44,245 bases of DNA, taken from an uncultured Phocaeicola sp. GTDB taxonomy: Bacteria > Bacteroidota > Bacteroidia > Bacteroidales > Bacteroidaceae. Of the stretch, positions 27,744-35,817 are shown piece by piece. The stretch is taken from contig CANQSM010000018.1 in NCBI GenBank assembly GCA_947626525.1, positions 1-44,245 on the forward strand. Reading direction: 5' to 3'. Both the position numbers and the translations under genes were made by a program. The number at the start of each line of letters is the position of its first letter. The first letter of the stretch is position 1. The notes below the pieces were generated by a model, which ran no database searches, had not been told where the DNA came from, and saw only the letters and a program-made list of their open reading frames with translations.

Positions 27744-28877
27744 ATGACACTGCGTTGTTTTGCTATAATACTGTTTTTCACGGCAGGGGGAGTATCTCTC
27801 CCTGCCCAGTATTGCGCTGATATTTCCTATACGGAATCGGGCGGAAAACTGATGGTAACAGCATCTGTAAACGGCAAAACAGGACGCTTCATTTTCGACA
27901 CGGGAGCACCGTGTACCCTCACTCATTCTTTTGCCGAAGGCATGGATATGCCGGAAATCGGTAGCGTGCGGACAATCGATGCCAACGGTCAAGTGGCTGA
28001 AAACGGTGTCGTGGAAATCGGAAACCTGTACACAGGAGGGGTAAACTTTCGCAGCGTGCAGGCGATTGTCATGGAAAAGGGAAATATGGTGGAGCGCTTT
28101 GGCGTGGACGGCATCATTGGCTACACGCTCTTCGGTGACAAAACGGTGCAGATAGACAGCCGGCGGCAGCACATCGCCATAGCTAGTGATGCCGCCCGAT
28201 TCGGCACGGATACGATGAGTTGCGTGGTCATGCTGGAGGGAACTCCCGTACCGGCATTTGAGATAGGACTCGGTACGACAGCCGTTGATACCGTGATGCT
28301 CGATACCGGTGCACCTAACTTCTACGACCTCTCCGAAAAAACCTATGCACGGTTGCATGACAGCGGCGTATGGCAACTGCTGAGTCGCGGACGTGGCATA
28401 CTGTCGCTTTCGGCGACGGGGCTCGAATCGAATACGCTTAAATACCGCGTGTGCATACCCTCGCTCTCGGTGGGCGAAAACAACTTCGCCCGCGTAACTG
28501 CTCAAACGACTTCGGGTACCGAATCACGGCTCGGCGTCGTTTTCCTGCGTACGGGCATCGTAACGCTCGACTACCCCAACCATCGCCTCTACTACGCCTC
28601 CTATACCGGTAAACCGCTCGACTTGTATACGAAAGAATGGAACGTGGTAGTTACTGTCATGGACAACGAGTTGAAGGCAGGTTTCGTGTGGGAAAGTATG
28701 TGGAACAGCCTTGATGGCGGCGAAAAAGTGGTAGAAATAAACGGTCGCCGCTTCGACAAAGTGGATATGTGGGAGGCAATGAGTACGGGCTTGGCGGGAC
28801 TGTCGGGCGATGAAGCTGAGATCGTGGTCATCGACCGTTCGGGACAGGAAAAACGCCTTGTCATAAAACGGGAATAG
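27744..28877 (+). CDS. Secreted two-lobed retropepsin-like aspartic protease with PDZ-like tail
   Basis: A 377-residue exported protein (signal peptide to about residue 22, SLPAQ). It carries two aspartic-protease triads in similar contexts: FIFDTGAPCTLT (near residue 50) and VMLDTGAPNFYD (near 185), each with downstream GVDGIIGYTLF-type or GVVFLRTGIVTLDY segments. This gives a pepsin-like two-lobe arrangement built from retropepsin-like halves. The last ~90 residues (VVEINGRRFDKVD...) look PDZ-like. It may trim peptides or process a surface partner (inference). It is preceded by the FISUMP gene after 21 bases. Confidence 0.75.
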   Translation: MTLRCFAIILFFTAGGVSLPAQYCADISYTESGGKLMVTASVNGKTGRFIFDTGAPCTLTHSFAEGMDMPEIGSVRTIDANGQVAENGVVEIGNLYTGGVNFRSVQAIVMEKGNMVERFGVDGIIGYTLFGDKTVQIDSRRQHIAIASDAARFGTDTMSCVVMLEGTPVPAFEIGLGTTAVDTVMLDTGAPNFYDLSEKTYARLHDSGVWQLLSRGRGILSLSATGLESNTLKYRVCIPSLSVGENNFARVTAQTTSGTESRLGVVFLRTGIVTLDYPNHRLYYASYTGKPLDLYTKEWNVVVTVMDNELKAGFVWESMWNSLDGGEKVVEINGRRFDKVDMWEAMSTGLAGLSGDEAEIVVIDRSGQEKRLVIKRE

Positions 28878-28938
28878 TCCATTGTCTTCATCAATGAAAA
28901 ACATTAAACCTAAATTATAAACACTAAAAAAGGAGATT

Positions 28939-30399
28939 ATGAAAAAATTTGTTTTATTGCTGACTTTGTTACTGGGAGGAATGCCGCTCGGCGCGCAAAT
29001 AGAAGAAAGCGTTTACGGTGACGAAGTGAAGTTCGACGTGAAAATGAAATACGTTTACTCGTTTGAGGAGGCGTTAAAAAAAGCCCGTGAAGAAAACAAG
29101 CCTATCTTCGTAAACTGGTTTGAGGATTGGGCTGTTCCCTGCCACGCCATGAACAAATATGTGTTCAGCGACCAAAAATTTGCCGACTACATGGACACAC
29201 ATTTCGTGAACTTGTGGATAAACGCCAAATCGACTGACGGCAAGGCGTGGGCTGAAAAATACGATGTACATACTATGGCGCAATATTCGGTGCTCGATAA
29301 AAACGGCAACGTGATATTCCGCATCATCGGAGGCAAGCAACTGCCCGAATTTCAAGAATTGCTGGCGCTGTCGCTTGATCCAAAAACTACCATACAGGGT
29401 GTGGATGCCCGTTATGAAAAGGGCGAACGCAACCAAAAATTCTTCCGCACCTACATCGATGTACTCGATGCATCAGGGCAAAGCGACAAACGCGACTCGG
29501 TGTCCGATGAATTCATTGCAACCCTCAAGGACAAAGATTTGGTCAAAAAAGAAAACTGGAAATACGTTTCGCGCAGAGCAACCGATCGGGAGTCGGAACT
29601 GTTCAAAAAACTGATTTTCAGAAAAGAGGAATTTGCCAAAAATGTGGGCAGAGAAAAAGTGGAACAATTCATATCGAACGTCTATTTTGCCGAACTCTTC
29701 CCGTATGCCTGCTCCTCAACCGCCTACGATTCGAAAAAGATGGCGGACATCTATTTGGAAATGTTTCAGTGCTTGCCCGATACCAGCGCCATATTCGGCA
29801 TCTATAAAATCACGAAACTGCGTGGCGAAAAACGTTATGCCGAACTGACCGACGCCATGCGCACGATACTCAAAGACAACTACGACCAGTGGGCGATGAA
29901 CATAGATCTGACGCTCGGTGACATCAAAGGTTTGCCCAACGACGAGCGCGATGTGCTCATCGCTTACCTGCAAGAACGCGCACAGGCGGCACAGCGTCCG
30001 GCTATCGACTATTATAATCAGGCTATCCGTAACCTCGAAAACAAAGAGGGGATACAATTCAGTGACCTGTCGTTCGAGGAAGCGTTGAAAAAAGCCGGCG
30101 AAGAAGGCAAACGCGTGTTCATGGACTGCTACACAACGTGGTGCGGTCCATGCCGGGTGATGAATATGCAGGTATTCCCCCAGAAAATCGTGGGCGATTA
30201 CTTTAATGAACATTTCATTTCGTTGAAAATGGACATGGAAAAGGGCGAAGGTAAAATGTTGCTCGAAAAATACCAGGTGGAGGGATTCCCCACGATGTTC
30301 GTGCTTGAACCCGATGGCTCCGTAGTATACAAAATGGTGGGCTCGCGCGGCGCTCAGAAATTGCTCGACGAAGTGAAAAAATACGAAAATAAACTTTGA
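28939..30399 (+). CDS. Exported protein with two thioredoxin-fold domains, only the second with CxxC
   Basis: A 486-residue protein with a signal peptide (MKKFVLLLTLLLGGMPLGAQ). Domain 1 (about 30-145) begins FEEALKKAREENKPIFVNWF and has WAVPCH, where the first Cys of CxxC is Ala. Domain 2 (about 380-486) begins with a near copy, FEEALKKAGEEGKRVFMDCY, and has the active WCGPC and a cis-Pro loop GFPTMFV. A ~230-residue helical segment links them. One domain is thus oxidoreductase-competent and the other probably binding only. It is the last gene of the locus and is followed by a terminator. Confidence 0.85.
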   Translation: MKKFVLLLTLLLGGMPLGAQIEESVYGDEVKFDVKMKYVYSFEEALKKAREENKPIFVNWFEDWAVPCHAMNKYVFSDQKFADYMDTHFVNLWINAKSTDGKAWAEKYDVHTMAQYSVLDKNGNVIFRIIGGKQLPEFQELLALSLDPKTTIQGVDARYEKGERNQKFFRTYIDVLDASGQSDKRDSVSDEFIATLKDKDLVKKENWKYVSRRATDRESELFKKLIFRKEEFAKNVGREKVEQFISNVYFAELFPYACSSTAYDSKKMADIYLEMFQCLPDTSAIFGIYKITKLRGEKRYAELTDAMRTILKDNYDQWAMNIDLTLGDIKGLPNDERDVLIAYLQERAQAAQRPAIDYYNQAIRNLENKEGIQFSDLSFEEALKKAGEEGKRVFMDCYTTWCGPCRVMNMQVFPQKIVGDYFNEHFISLKMDMEKGEGKMLLEKYQVEGFPTMFVLEPDGSVVYKMVGSRGAQKLLDEVKKYENKL

Positions 30400-30452
30400 T
30401 AAAAGTTGCTATATAACGTGAGTCTGAAATAAAATCAGAAAATAGTAAGTAG

Positions 30453-30494
30453 CCCGTCATTGATAAAGTTCATCTCAATGGCGGGTTTCTTTTC
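30453..30494 (+). terminator. Terminator of the SusC/D locus
   Basis: CCCGTCATTGA (30453-30463) pairs with TCAATGGCGGG (30475-30485) through one wobble pair. TTTCTTTTC follows. Confidence 0.8.
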
Positions 30495-30534
30495 AAGGAA
30501 ACAATATGCCGCGATAGCCAATGCACTCTTTACG

Positions 30535-30637
30535 GATATAGGAAGGAGCGGAAAAACTGTCGGAGTTTTCCAAAACTTTCTTAAGAATCTTTCCGAAAAC
30601 TCTGGGAGTTTCGGCGGAGTTTCTTAAGAGTTTTTCC
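30535..30637 (+). repeat. Dispersed 3'-end repeat, copy 2 (two units)
   Basis: Compared with 2211-2271 (inverse complement) it has the same ends (gatatagga and cttaagagttttt) but two internal ~43-base units, each with TTCTTAAGA. Outer arms AAAAACT and AGTTTTT can pair. It lies downstream of a 3' gene end in the same relative orientation as copy 1. The gene-free stretch 30400-30934 holds the terminator, this repeat, the right flanking repeat and a possible promoter. Confidence 0.6.
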
Positions 30638-30739
30638 TTACGCTTTCTTTTCCTTTCTTTTGTGGAAACTACTGGAGTGAAAGAGGGCAAGAACACCTCT
30701 AATCCCGGTATCGTTCATGCGATTGGGCTTGTTGCAACG

Positions 30740-30790
30740 CAAGTTCCTTGCAAAAAATCATGGGCATACAATAAATTTCTGTAATTTTGG
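30740..30790 (+). repeat. Right copy of the ~50-bp direct repeat flanking the accessory locus
   Basis: The exact core atacaataaatttctgtaa is at 30766-30784, in the same orientation as 19461-19479, about 11.3 kb apart. It ends in TAATTTTG (30782-30789), which fits a -7 element and could drive the MBL-fold gene downstream. The left copy has TAACTTTA at this place. Confidence 0.75.
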
Positions 30791-30934
30791 ACTCTGAAAA
30801 CATAGCGGCAATCGTTTGAAGGTTATAATTCATCATTATAAATTTAATGTTTTTTGCTATATTTCTAATAATCAACCGAATAAATAATTCTTATTTCGAA
30901 CTCACTTATGATTAGCAAATTAAGGAATATTATC

Positions 30935-31711
30935 ATGGAAAAGAAAACTATTATCAGGCTGATACGTAATGCCACTTTAAGATTTCAGTATGCGGGAAAG
31001 AACATCCTCGTAGATCCGATGCTTGCCGAAAAGGGAATGCTGCAAACAGCTCTTGGCGTATATAAAACCCCGCGCGTACATCTCACCATGCCGATGAATG
31101 AAATTACCGAAGGACTTGACATGGTGCTTCTGACACACAATCATATTGATCATTACGACCCGACCGTAAAGTTTCATTTGCCGAAAGATATACTTTTTCA
31201 TACACAGCCGCAGGATAGGGATGCTGTTATGCAAGACGGTTTTATGCAGGTAGAGGCAATCGAGGAAAGCAAGACTGTGGACGACTTGACCATTATTCGT
31301 ACCCTGGGACATCATGGCTTCGGACAGATAGGACAAATGATGGGCCCCGTTTCGGGTTACGTGTTGACAGCAATCGGTTGTCCTACCGTTTATATTATGG
31401 GTGACTGCAAATGGGAAGACTGCATCCGACAGACCGTAGAAAAATACCGTCCCGACTATATCGTGGTGAATTGTGGAGGTGCTGTTTTTCCGGAATTTTC
31501 TAAAACGGAGGGTTCCATTATTCCTGACGAACACGAAGTCATGGCAATGTTGGATGAACTTCCGACACACATCAAGCTGATAGCCGTTCACATGGATTCC
31601 ACCGACCATGGTCAGACTACCCGTACCATTTTGCGTAACGAAGCCTTACATCACGGTGCAGACATGAACCGTCTAATCATTCCCGAAGACGGAGAATACA
31701 TCGAGTTATGA
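30935..31711 (+). CDS. MBL-fold metal-dependent hydrolase (UlaG-like)
   Basis: A protein of about 258 residues in the metallo-beta-lactamase superfamily. The metal motif is LLTHNHIDHYD (HxHxDH), with further ligands in LGHHGFG, YIMGDCKWED and a C-terminal VHMDSTDHG. The layout resembles UlaG-type lactonases and related soluble hydrolases, and the substrate is not predictable. ATG 30935 (MEKKTIIRLIRNAT) is preferred because family similarity starts there and AAGGA precedes it; an in-frame ATG at 30908 is possible. It stands alone between the accessory locus and the ribosomal operon. Confidence 0.82.
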   Translation: MEKKTIIRLIRNATLRFQYAGKNILVDPMLAEKGMLQTALGVYKTPRVHLTMPMNEITEGLDMVLLTHNHIDHYDPTVKFHLPKDILFHTQPQDRDAVMQDGFMQVEAIEESKTVDDLTIIRTLGHHGFGQIGQMMGPVSGYVLTAIGCPTVYIMGDCKWEDCIRQTVEKYRPDYIVVNCGGAVFPEFSKTEGSIIPDEHEVMAMLDELPTHIKLIAVHMDSTDHGQTTRTILRNEALHHGADMNRLIIPEDGEYIEL

Positions 31712-31864
31712 GTGTCTGCATCAAACCTTTGGTAAAAGAATATGAAAGATAGGAATATTCGAAAAATTCTATAATCTTTGTGAAGCGCATTGAATATATC
31801 CGTTATGGAATATATGAACAGCTTTCGGAACCGCTTTTTCTTCACTAAAAATTTGTAGAAATTG

Positions 31865-31895
31865 TTTGCTAATTAAAAGAAAACCCGTACCTTTG
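31865..31895 (+). promoter_or_regulatory. rplM operon promoter
   Basis: TTTG (31865-31868), 19 bases, TACCTTTG (31888-31895): full consensus. The leader is about 120 bases. The gene-free stretch 31712-32021 holds this promoter and the leader hairpin. Confidence 0.75.
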
Positions 31896-31933
31896 CGAGC
31901 CGATTATTATTAAAAAGTGATAAGAGTTTAGCT

Positions 31934-31980
31934 TTTAGCGTGTTAATAGTCCATAGTCCGGGACGGTTAGGAACGCTAAA
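31934..31980 (+). promoter_or_regulatory. Hairpin in the rplM leader
   Basis: TTTAGCGT (31934-31941) is the exact inverse complement of ACGCTAAA (31973-31980) and encloses an apical agtccgggac element. Ribosomal protein operons are often autoregulated by such leaders, so this is a candidate binding site for L13 or S9. Confidence 0.5.
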
Positions 31981-32021
31981 CAAATGTTTTTAGTAGTTAA
32001 CAATTTAAAAAGAATTTAAGA

Positions 32022-32483
32022 GTGGATACTTTAAGTTACAAGACCATTTCTGCAAACAATGTAACAGCAACCAAAGAATGGGTTGTTGTCGATGCTACCG
32101 ATCAGGTATTAGGCCGCCTCGGTGCTAAAGTTGCGAAACTGTTGAGAGGAAAGTATAAACCAAACTTTACCCCTCATGTTGATTGTGGCGATAATGTAAT
32201 CATTATCAATGCCGACAAAGTTAAATTGACCGGAAACAAATGGAACGACAGGGTCTATTTGAGTTATACGGGTTATCCTGGTGGTCAGAAAGAAATTTCT
32301 CCTGCTGCTTTGATGGCTAAGCCTAACGGTGAAGAAAAATTATTGAAGAGAGTCGTAAAGGGTATGCTTCCCAAAAACCGTTTGGGAGCTAAGCAACTTG
32401 GGAATCTTTATGTTTACGCTGGCAGCAAACACAAACATGAAGCCCAAAGCCCGAAATCAATTGATATAAACTTACTTAAATAA
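32022..32483 (+). CDS. rplM: 50S ribosomal protein L13
   Basis: A 153-residue uL13 protein with conserved WVVVDATDQVLGRLGAKVAK, GDNVIIINADKV and GMLPKNRLG. It starts at GTG 32022 (read as MDTLSYKTIS), the only start that gives the family N-terminus. It is first in the rplM-rpsI-rpsB-tsf cluster. Confidence 0.96.
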   Translation: MDTLSYKTISANNVTATKEWVVVDATDQVLGRLGAKVAKLLRGKYKPNFTPHVDCGDNVIIINADKVKLTGNKWNDRVYLSYTGYPGGQKEISPAALMAKPNGEEKLLKRVVKGMLPKNRLGAKQLGNLYVYAGSKHKHEAQSPKSIDINLLK

Positions 32484-32488
32484 TAAAA

Positions 32489-32875
32489 ATGGAAGTAGTA
32501 AATGCATTAGGCAGACGTAAACGCGCGATTGCTCGCGTATTCGTAAGCGAAGGTACGGGAAAGATTACTATTAACAAGAGAGACCTTGCAGAGTACTTTC
32601 CATCAACTATTCTTCAGTATGTAGTAAAGCAACCGTTGAACAAACTGGAAGTCGCTGAAAAATATGATATAAAAGTAAATCTTTACGGTGGTGGTTTTAC
32701 TGGACAGTCTCAGGCTTTGCGTTTGGCAATCGCCCGTGCGTTGGTTAAAATTAATCCGGAAGATAAGGTTGTTCTTCGTGGTGAAGGATTTATGACTCGT
32801 GATGCACGTTCAGTAGAGCGTAAGAAACCGGGACGTCCGAAAGCGCGTAGAAGATTTCAGTTCAGTAAACGTTAA
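32489..32875 (+). CDS. rpsI: 30S ribosomal protein S9
   Basis: A 128-residue uS9 protein with the N-terminal ALGRRKRAIARV, GGGFTGQSQALRLAIARAL, and the basic tail KARRRFQFSKR that reaches the P-site tRNA. It begins five bases after the rplM stop. Confidence 0.96.
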   Translation: MEVVNALGRRKRAIARVFVSEGTGKITINKRDLAEYFPSTILQYVVKQPLNKLEVAEKYDIKVNLYGGGFTGQSQALRLAIARALVKINPEDKVVLRGEGFMTRDARSVERKKPGRPKARRRFQFSKR

Positions 32876-32990
32876 GAGTTGGACTCAACTGATAAGGCGT
32901 TTAGTATCTAAACTGTCGGGATTCTTCCTATAGACTACCCGATGGTTGGTGAAAACAAAAAAGAATGTAAACGATTTAAAGAATAAAACA

Positions 32991-33830
32991 ATGTCAAGAA
33001 CAACATTTGATACATTATTGGAGGCAGGTTGCCATTTCGGACACCTTAAGAGAAAATGGAATCCTGCCATGGCTCCTTATATTTTCATGGAACGTAATGG
33101 TATTCATATCATTGATCTCCATAAAACAGTTGCTAAAATAGATGAAGCTGCTGATGCACTGAAACAAATCGCAAAGTCAGGAAAAAAAATCCTGTTTGTT
33201 GCTACTAAGAAACAAGCTAAACAAGTGGTGGCTGATAAGGCCGCTTCTGTAAATATGCCTTATGTAATCGAGCGTTGGCCGGGTGGTATGTTAACCAATT
33301 TCCCGACTATCCGTAAGGCTGTGAAAAAAATGGCTACTATCGATAAGTTGACAAACGATGGTACATATTCGAATCTTTCTAAGAGAGAAATTCTTCAAAT
33401 TTCTCGTCAACGCGCGAAATTGGATAAGAACTTGGGTTCTATTGCTGATTTAACTCGTTTACCGTCTGCTTTGTTCGTGGTAGATGTGATGAAAGAAAGC
33501 ATTGCAGTACGCGAAGCAAATCGTTTGGGTATTCCTGTGTTTGCTATTGTGGATACTAATTCGGATCCTTCTAACGTTGATTTCGTTATTCCTTCAAATG
33601 ATGACGCTACTAAATCTGTGGAGGTGATTCTTGACGCATGTTGTGCGGCTATTGCTGAAGGATTGGAAGAAAGAAAAGCTGAAAAAGTAGATATGGAAGC
33701 TGCTGGTGAGGCTGCTCCTGCCAAGTCAAAGAGAAAAGGTGTTGCGAAAGCACGGCTTGATAAATCTGCGGAAGATGCAATCAATGCTTCTAAGGCTGCC
33801 GCTTTCTTGAAAGAAGACGAAGAAGCTTAA
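32991..33830 (+). CDS. rpsB: 30S ribosomal protein S2
   Basis: A 279-residue uS2 protein. LLEAGCHFGHLKRKWNP, FVATKKQAK, RWPGGMLTNFPTIRKA and IVDTNSDPSNVDFVIPSNDD are conserved. ATG 32991 (MSRTTFDTLLEAG) is the family start; longer frames to 32946 encode an unrelated basic stretch. The C-terminal ~45 residues are a charged, Ala/Lys-rich tail (GEAAPAKSKRKGVAKARL...) longer than in E. coli. Confidence 0.95.
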   Translation: MSRTTFDTLLEAGCHFGHLKRKWNPAMAPYIFMERNGIHIIDLHKTVAKIDEAADALKQIAKSGKKILFVATKKQAKQVVADKAASVNMPYVIERWPGGMLTNFPTIRKAVKKMATIDKLTNDGTYSNLSKREILQISRQRAKLDKNLGSIADLTRLPSALFVVDVMKESIAVREANRLGIPVFAIVDTNSDPSNVDFVIPSNDDATKSVEVILDACCAAIAEGLEERKAEKVDMEAAGEAAPAKSKRKGVAKARLDKSAEDAINASKAAAFLKEDEEA

Positions 33831-33836
33831 TTATAT

Positions 33837-33915
33837 AATTGAGAGTTGAGAATTGAAAGTGGAGAGTTCGGCGATAAACTTAATTCTCATTTCCAACTCT
33901 CAACTCTTAATTTTT
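33837..33915 (+). repeat. Long imperfect inverted repeat between rpsB and tsf
   Basis: aattgagagttgagaattga at the left arm matches the inverse complement of the right arm (aactctcaactcttaatt) over about 30 bases with a few mismatches. A T-run follows. It could attenuate or process the mRNA between S2 and EF-Ts. Confidence 0.6.
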
Positions 33916-33952
33916 TAATACGATTATTAATCACTAATAAATAAATACGATT

Positions 33953-34942
33953 ATGGCTGTAAGTATGGCAGATATAACCAAGCTTCGTAAAATGACCGGA
34001 GCTGGTATGATGGATTGCAAAAATGCATTGACTGATGCCGAAGGCGATTTTGACAAAGCAATGAAGATTATTCGTGAGAAAGGACAGGCAGTCGCTGCAA
34101 AGCGTTCTGACCGCGAAGCTTCTGAAGGTTGTGTATTGGCTAAAGCTGAGCCTGGTTTTGGCGCAATCATCGCATTAAAGTGTGAAACGGACTTCGTCGC
34201 TAAAAACGAGGACTTTATAAAGCTGGCTCAGGCTATCTTGGATGCTGCAATAGCAAATAAATGCAAATCTTTAGATGAAGTAAACACACTTCCTATGGGT
34301 GATGCTACTGTGGCTCAGGCTGTGATTGACCGTAGCGGTATCACGGGCGAAAAGATGGAACTGGATGGTTATAAATTTATTGAAGGCGACAATATTGCCG
34401 TTTATGATCACATGAACCGTCACATCCTTTGTACAATGGTTCAAACGAATCTTCCGGCTCAGGAACAAGCCCATGAAATGGCTATGCAGGTGGCCGCTAT
34501 GAATCCGGTTGCTTTGGATGAGGCAAGTGTTCCGCAGGAAATGAAAGATAATGAACTGAAAATTGCCATCGAGAAGACTAAAGAAGAACAGGTGAAGAGA
34601 GCGGTGGACATTGCTTTGAGGAAGGCCGGTTTTAACCTTTATGTTGCAGAAAGCGAAGAACATCTGAACGAAGGTGTCAGGAAACGTATGATTACGGAAG
34701 CGCAGGCTGAAGAGATTCGTCGGTTGAAAGCTTCTGTAGCTGAGCAAAAAGCCGCAAGCTTATCGGAGCAGATGATTCAGAACATTGCAAACGGACGTAT
34801 GACTAAATTTTACAAAGAGGTTTGTTTGCTGAAGCAGGAATATATTCAGGATGCTAAGATGACGGTAGCTAGCTACTTGAAATCAGTGAACAAAAACTTG
34901 ACTGTGGTCGCTTTCCATCGTTTTACTTTGAGAGCTGAGTAA
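33953..34942 (+). CDS. tsf: Translation elongation factor Ts
   Basis: A 329-residue EF-Ts, the nucleotide exchange factor for EF-Tu. The N-terminal UBA-like domain has LRKMTGAGMMDCKNAL, and the core has the EF-Tu contact motif KCETDFVAKNEDF. The dimerisation domain is longer than in E. coli, as is usual in Bacteroidetes. It is the last gene of the cluster, separated from rpsB by the inverted repeat. Confidence 0.95.
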   Translation: MAVSMADITKLRKMTGAGMMDCKNALTDAEGDFDKAMKIIREKGQAVAAKRSDREASEGCVLAKAEPGFGAIIALKCETDFVAKNEDFIKLAQAILDAAIANKCKSLDEVNTLPMGDATVAQAVIDRSGITGEKMELDGYKFIEGDNIAVYDHMNRHILCTMVQTNLPAQEQAHEMAMQVAAMNPVALDEASVPQEMKDNELKIAIEKTKEEQVKRAVDIALRKAGFNLYVAESEEHLNEGVRKRMITEAQAEEIRRLKASVAEQKAASLSEQMIQNIANGRMTKFYKEVCLLKQEYIQDAKMTVASYLKSVNKNLTVVAFHRFTLRAE

Positions 34943-34963
34943 TATGTATACATGAAGTAAGCA

Positions 34964-35003
34964 CAAAGGGGCTTTCCGATGGTGGAGAGTCCCTTTTGCT
35001 TTA
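34964..35003 (+). terminator. tsf terminator
   Basis: CAAAGGGGCTTTCC (34964-34977) pairs imperfectly with GGAGAGTCCCTTTTG (34984-34998), followed by a short T-rich stretch. Confidence 0.55.
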
Positions 35004-35156
35004 TCTGTATGGGATTTCCTGAAGGCGACTGTTTGTCGTGTTTGTATGGGGAGACAGTTATTTGGATCGTACCTAACAGATTAGGGAATACATACCAAAG
35101 TGGTGGTCTTGGAGACTATGAAGGGACACTAAACAGAAGGCTTTACGGATGAATCA

Positions 35157-35495
35157 TTATTTGGTACGTGTGTAGCCTTCTTTTTTCAATAGTTCGGTGA
35201 CTTTGGCTTTCAGGTCACCCTGTATCAGTATTTCACCTTCTTTGACCGCACCGCCTACACCACATTTTGTTTTCAGCAATTTGCCTAGCTCTTTTAACTC
35301 TTCTTCGCTACCTGTGAAGCCTTTGACTACTGTCACTACTTTTCCGCCACGGTTCTTCTTTTCGATGCTTACTCGCAGGTTTTGTTGCTCTTTCGGAAGC
35401 GTCTCGGTTTCTTCGTTCCTTTCTGTTTCGTAATGGAAGTCAGGGTTGGTGGAATAAACTACATTCAGACGCTCTTTCCAATCGTTTTGTTTCAT
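35157..35495 (-). CDS. SUI1/YciH-family translation initiation factor
   Basis: A protein of about 112 residues with the SUI1 fold: LRVSIEKKNRGGKVVTVVKGF, KLLKTKCGVGGAVKEGEI and IQGDLKAKVTELL. Homologues are bacterial relatives of eIF1 with an auxiliary role in start-site fidelity. The start is placed at ATG 35495 (MKQNDWKERLNVV) because the -7 box at 35520-35527 puts the transcription start downstream of the longer ATG at 35522. Confidence 0.9.
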   Translation of the reverse strand: MKQNDWKERLNVVYSTNPDFHYETERNEETETLPKEQQNLRVSIEKKNRGGKVVTVVKGFTGSEEELKELGKLLKTKCGVGGAVKEGEILIQGDLKAKVTELLKKEGYTRTK

Positions 35496-35519
35496 TTGCT
35501 TCGGTTTTGTTTCATTGGG

Positions 35520-35527
35520 CAAACTTA
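35520..35527 (-). promoter_or_regulatory. -7 element of the SUI1-gene promoter; decides the start codon
   Basis: Minus-strand TAAGTTTG overlaps the upstream ATG at 35522, which therefore cannot be in the transcript. Confidence 0.55.
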
Positions 35528-35765
35528 AGATAAATCTTTTGGATGAACGAATAAAGGAGAAAAAAACAGTGCGTTTTTACTATCGCTGGATAATTGCTTG
35601 TAGACGTAAATGCGTTAAATTATATAAATAAAAGAAAGTTCTCTTCCCGTATTTATACCATGCGGCTTCTGTGGTGTTTTATATGTATAGTATTTGTTTT
35701 TACGATACAATACGCCTGAAAACGTCTGTTTGTATGTTAGACTTAAATTCTTTATCCTTCACAAA

Positions 35766-35796
35766 GTTGCCTTTTTCAAAAAAAACAGTAATTTTG
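35766..35796 (+). promoter_or_regulatory. rex promoter
   Basis: GTTG (35766-35769), 19 bases, TAATTTTG (35789-35796). A TTCACAA half-site just upstream of the -33 element resembles half of a Rex operator, so autoregulation is possible but weakly supported. Confidence 0.55.
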
Positions 35797-35817
35797 CAAC
35801 TATCATAAAGTGTAAGC

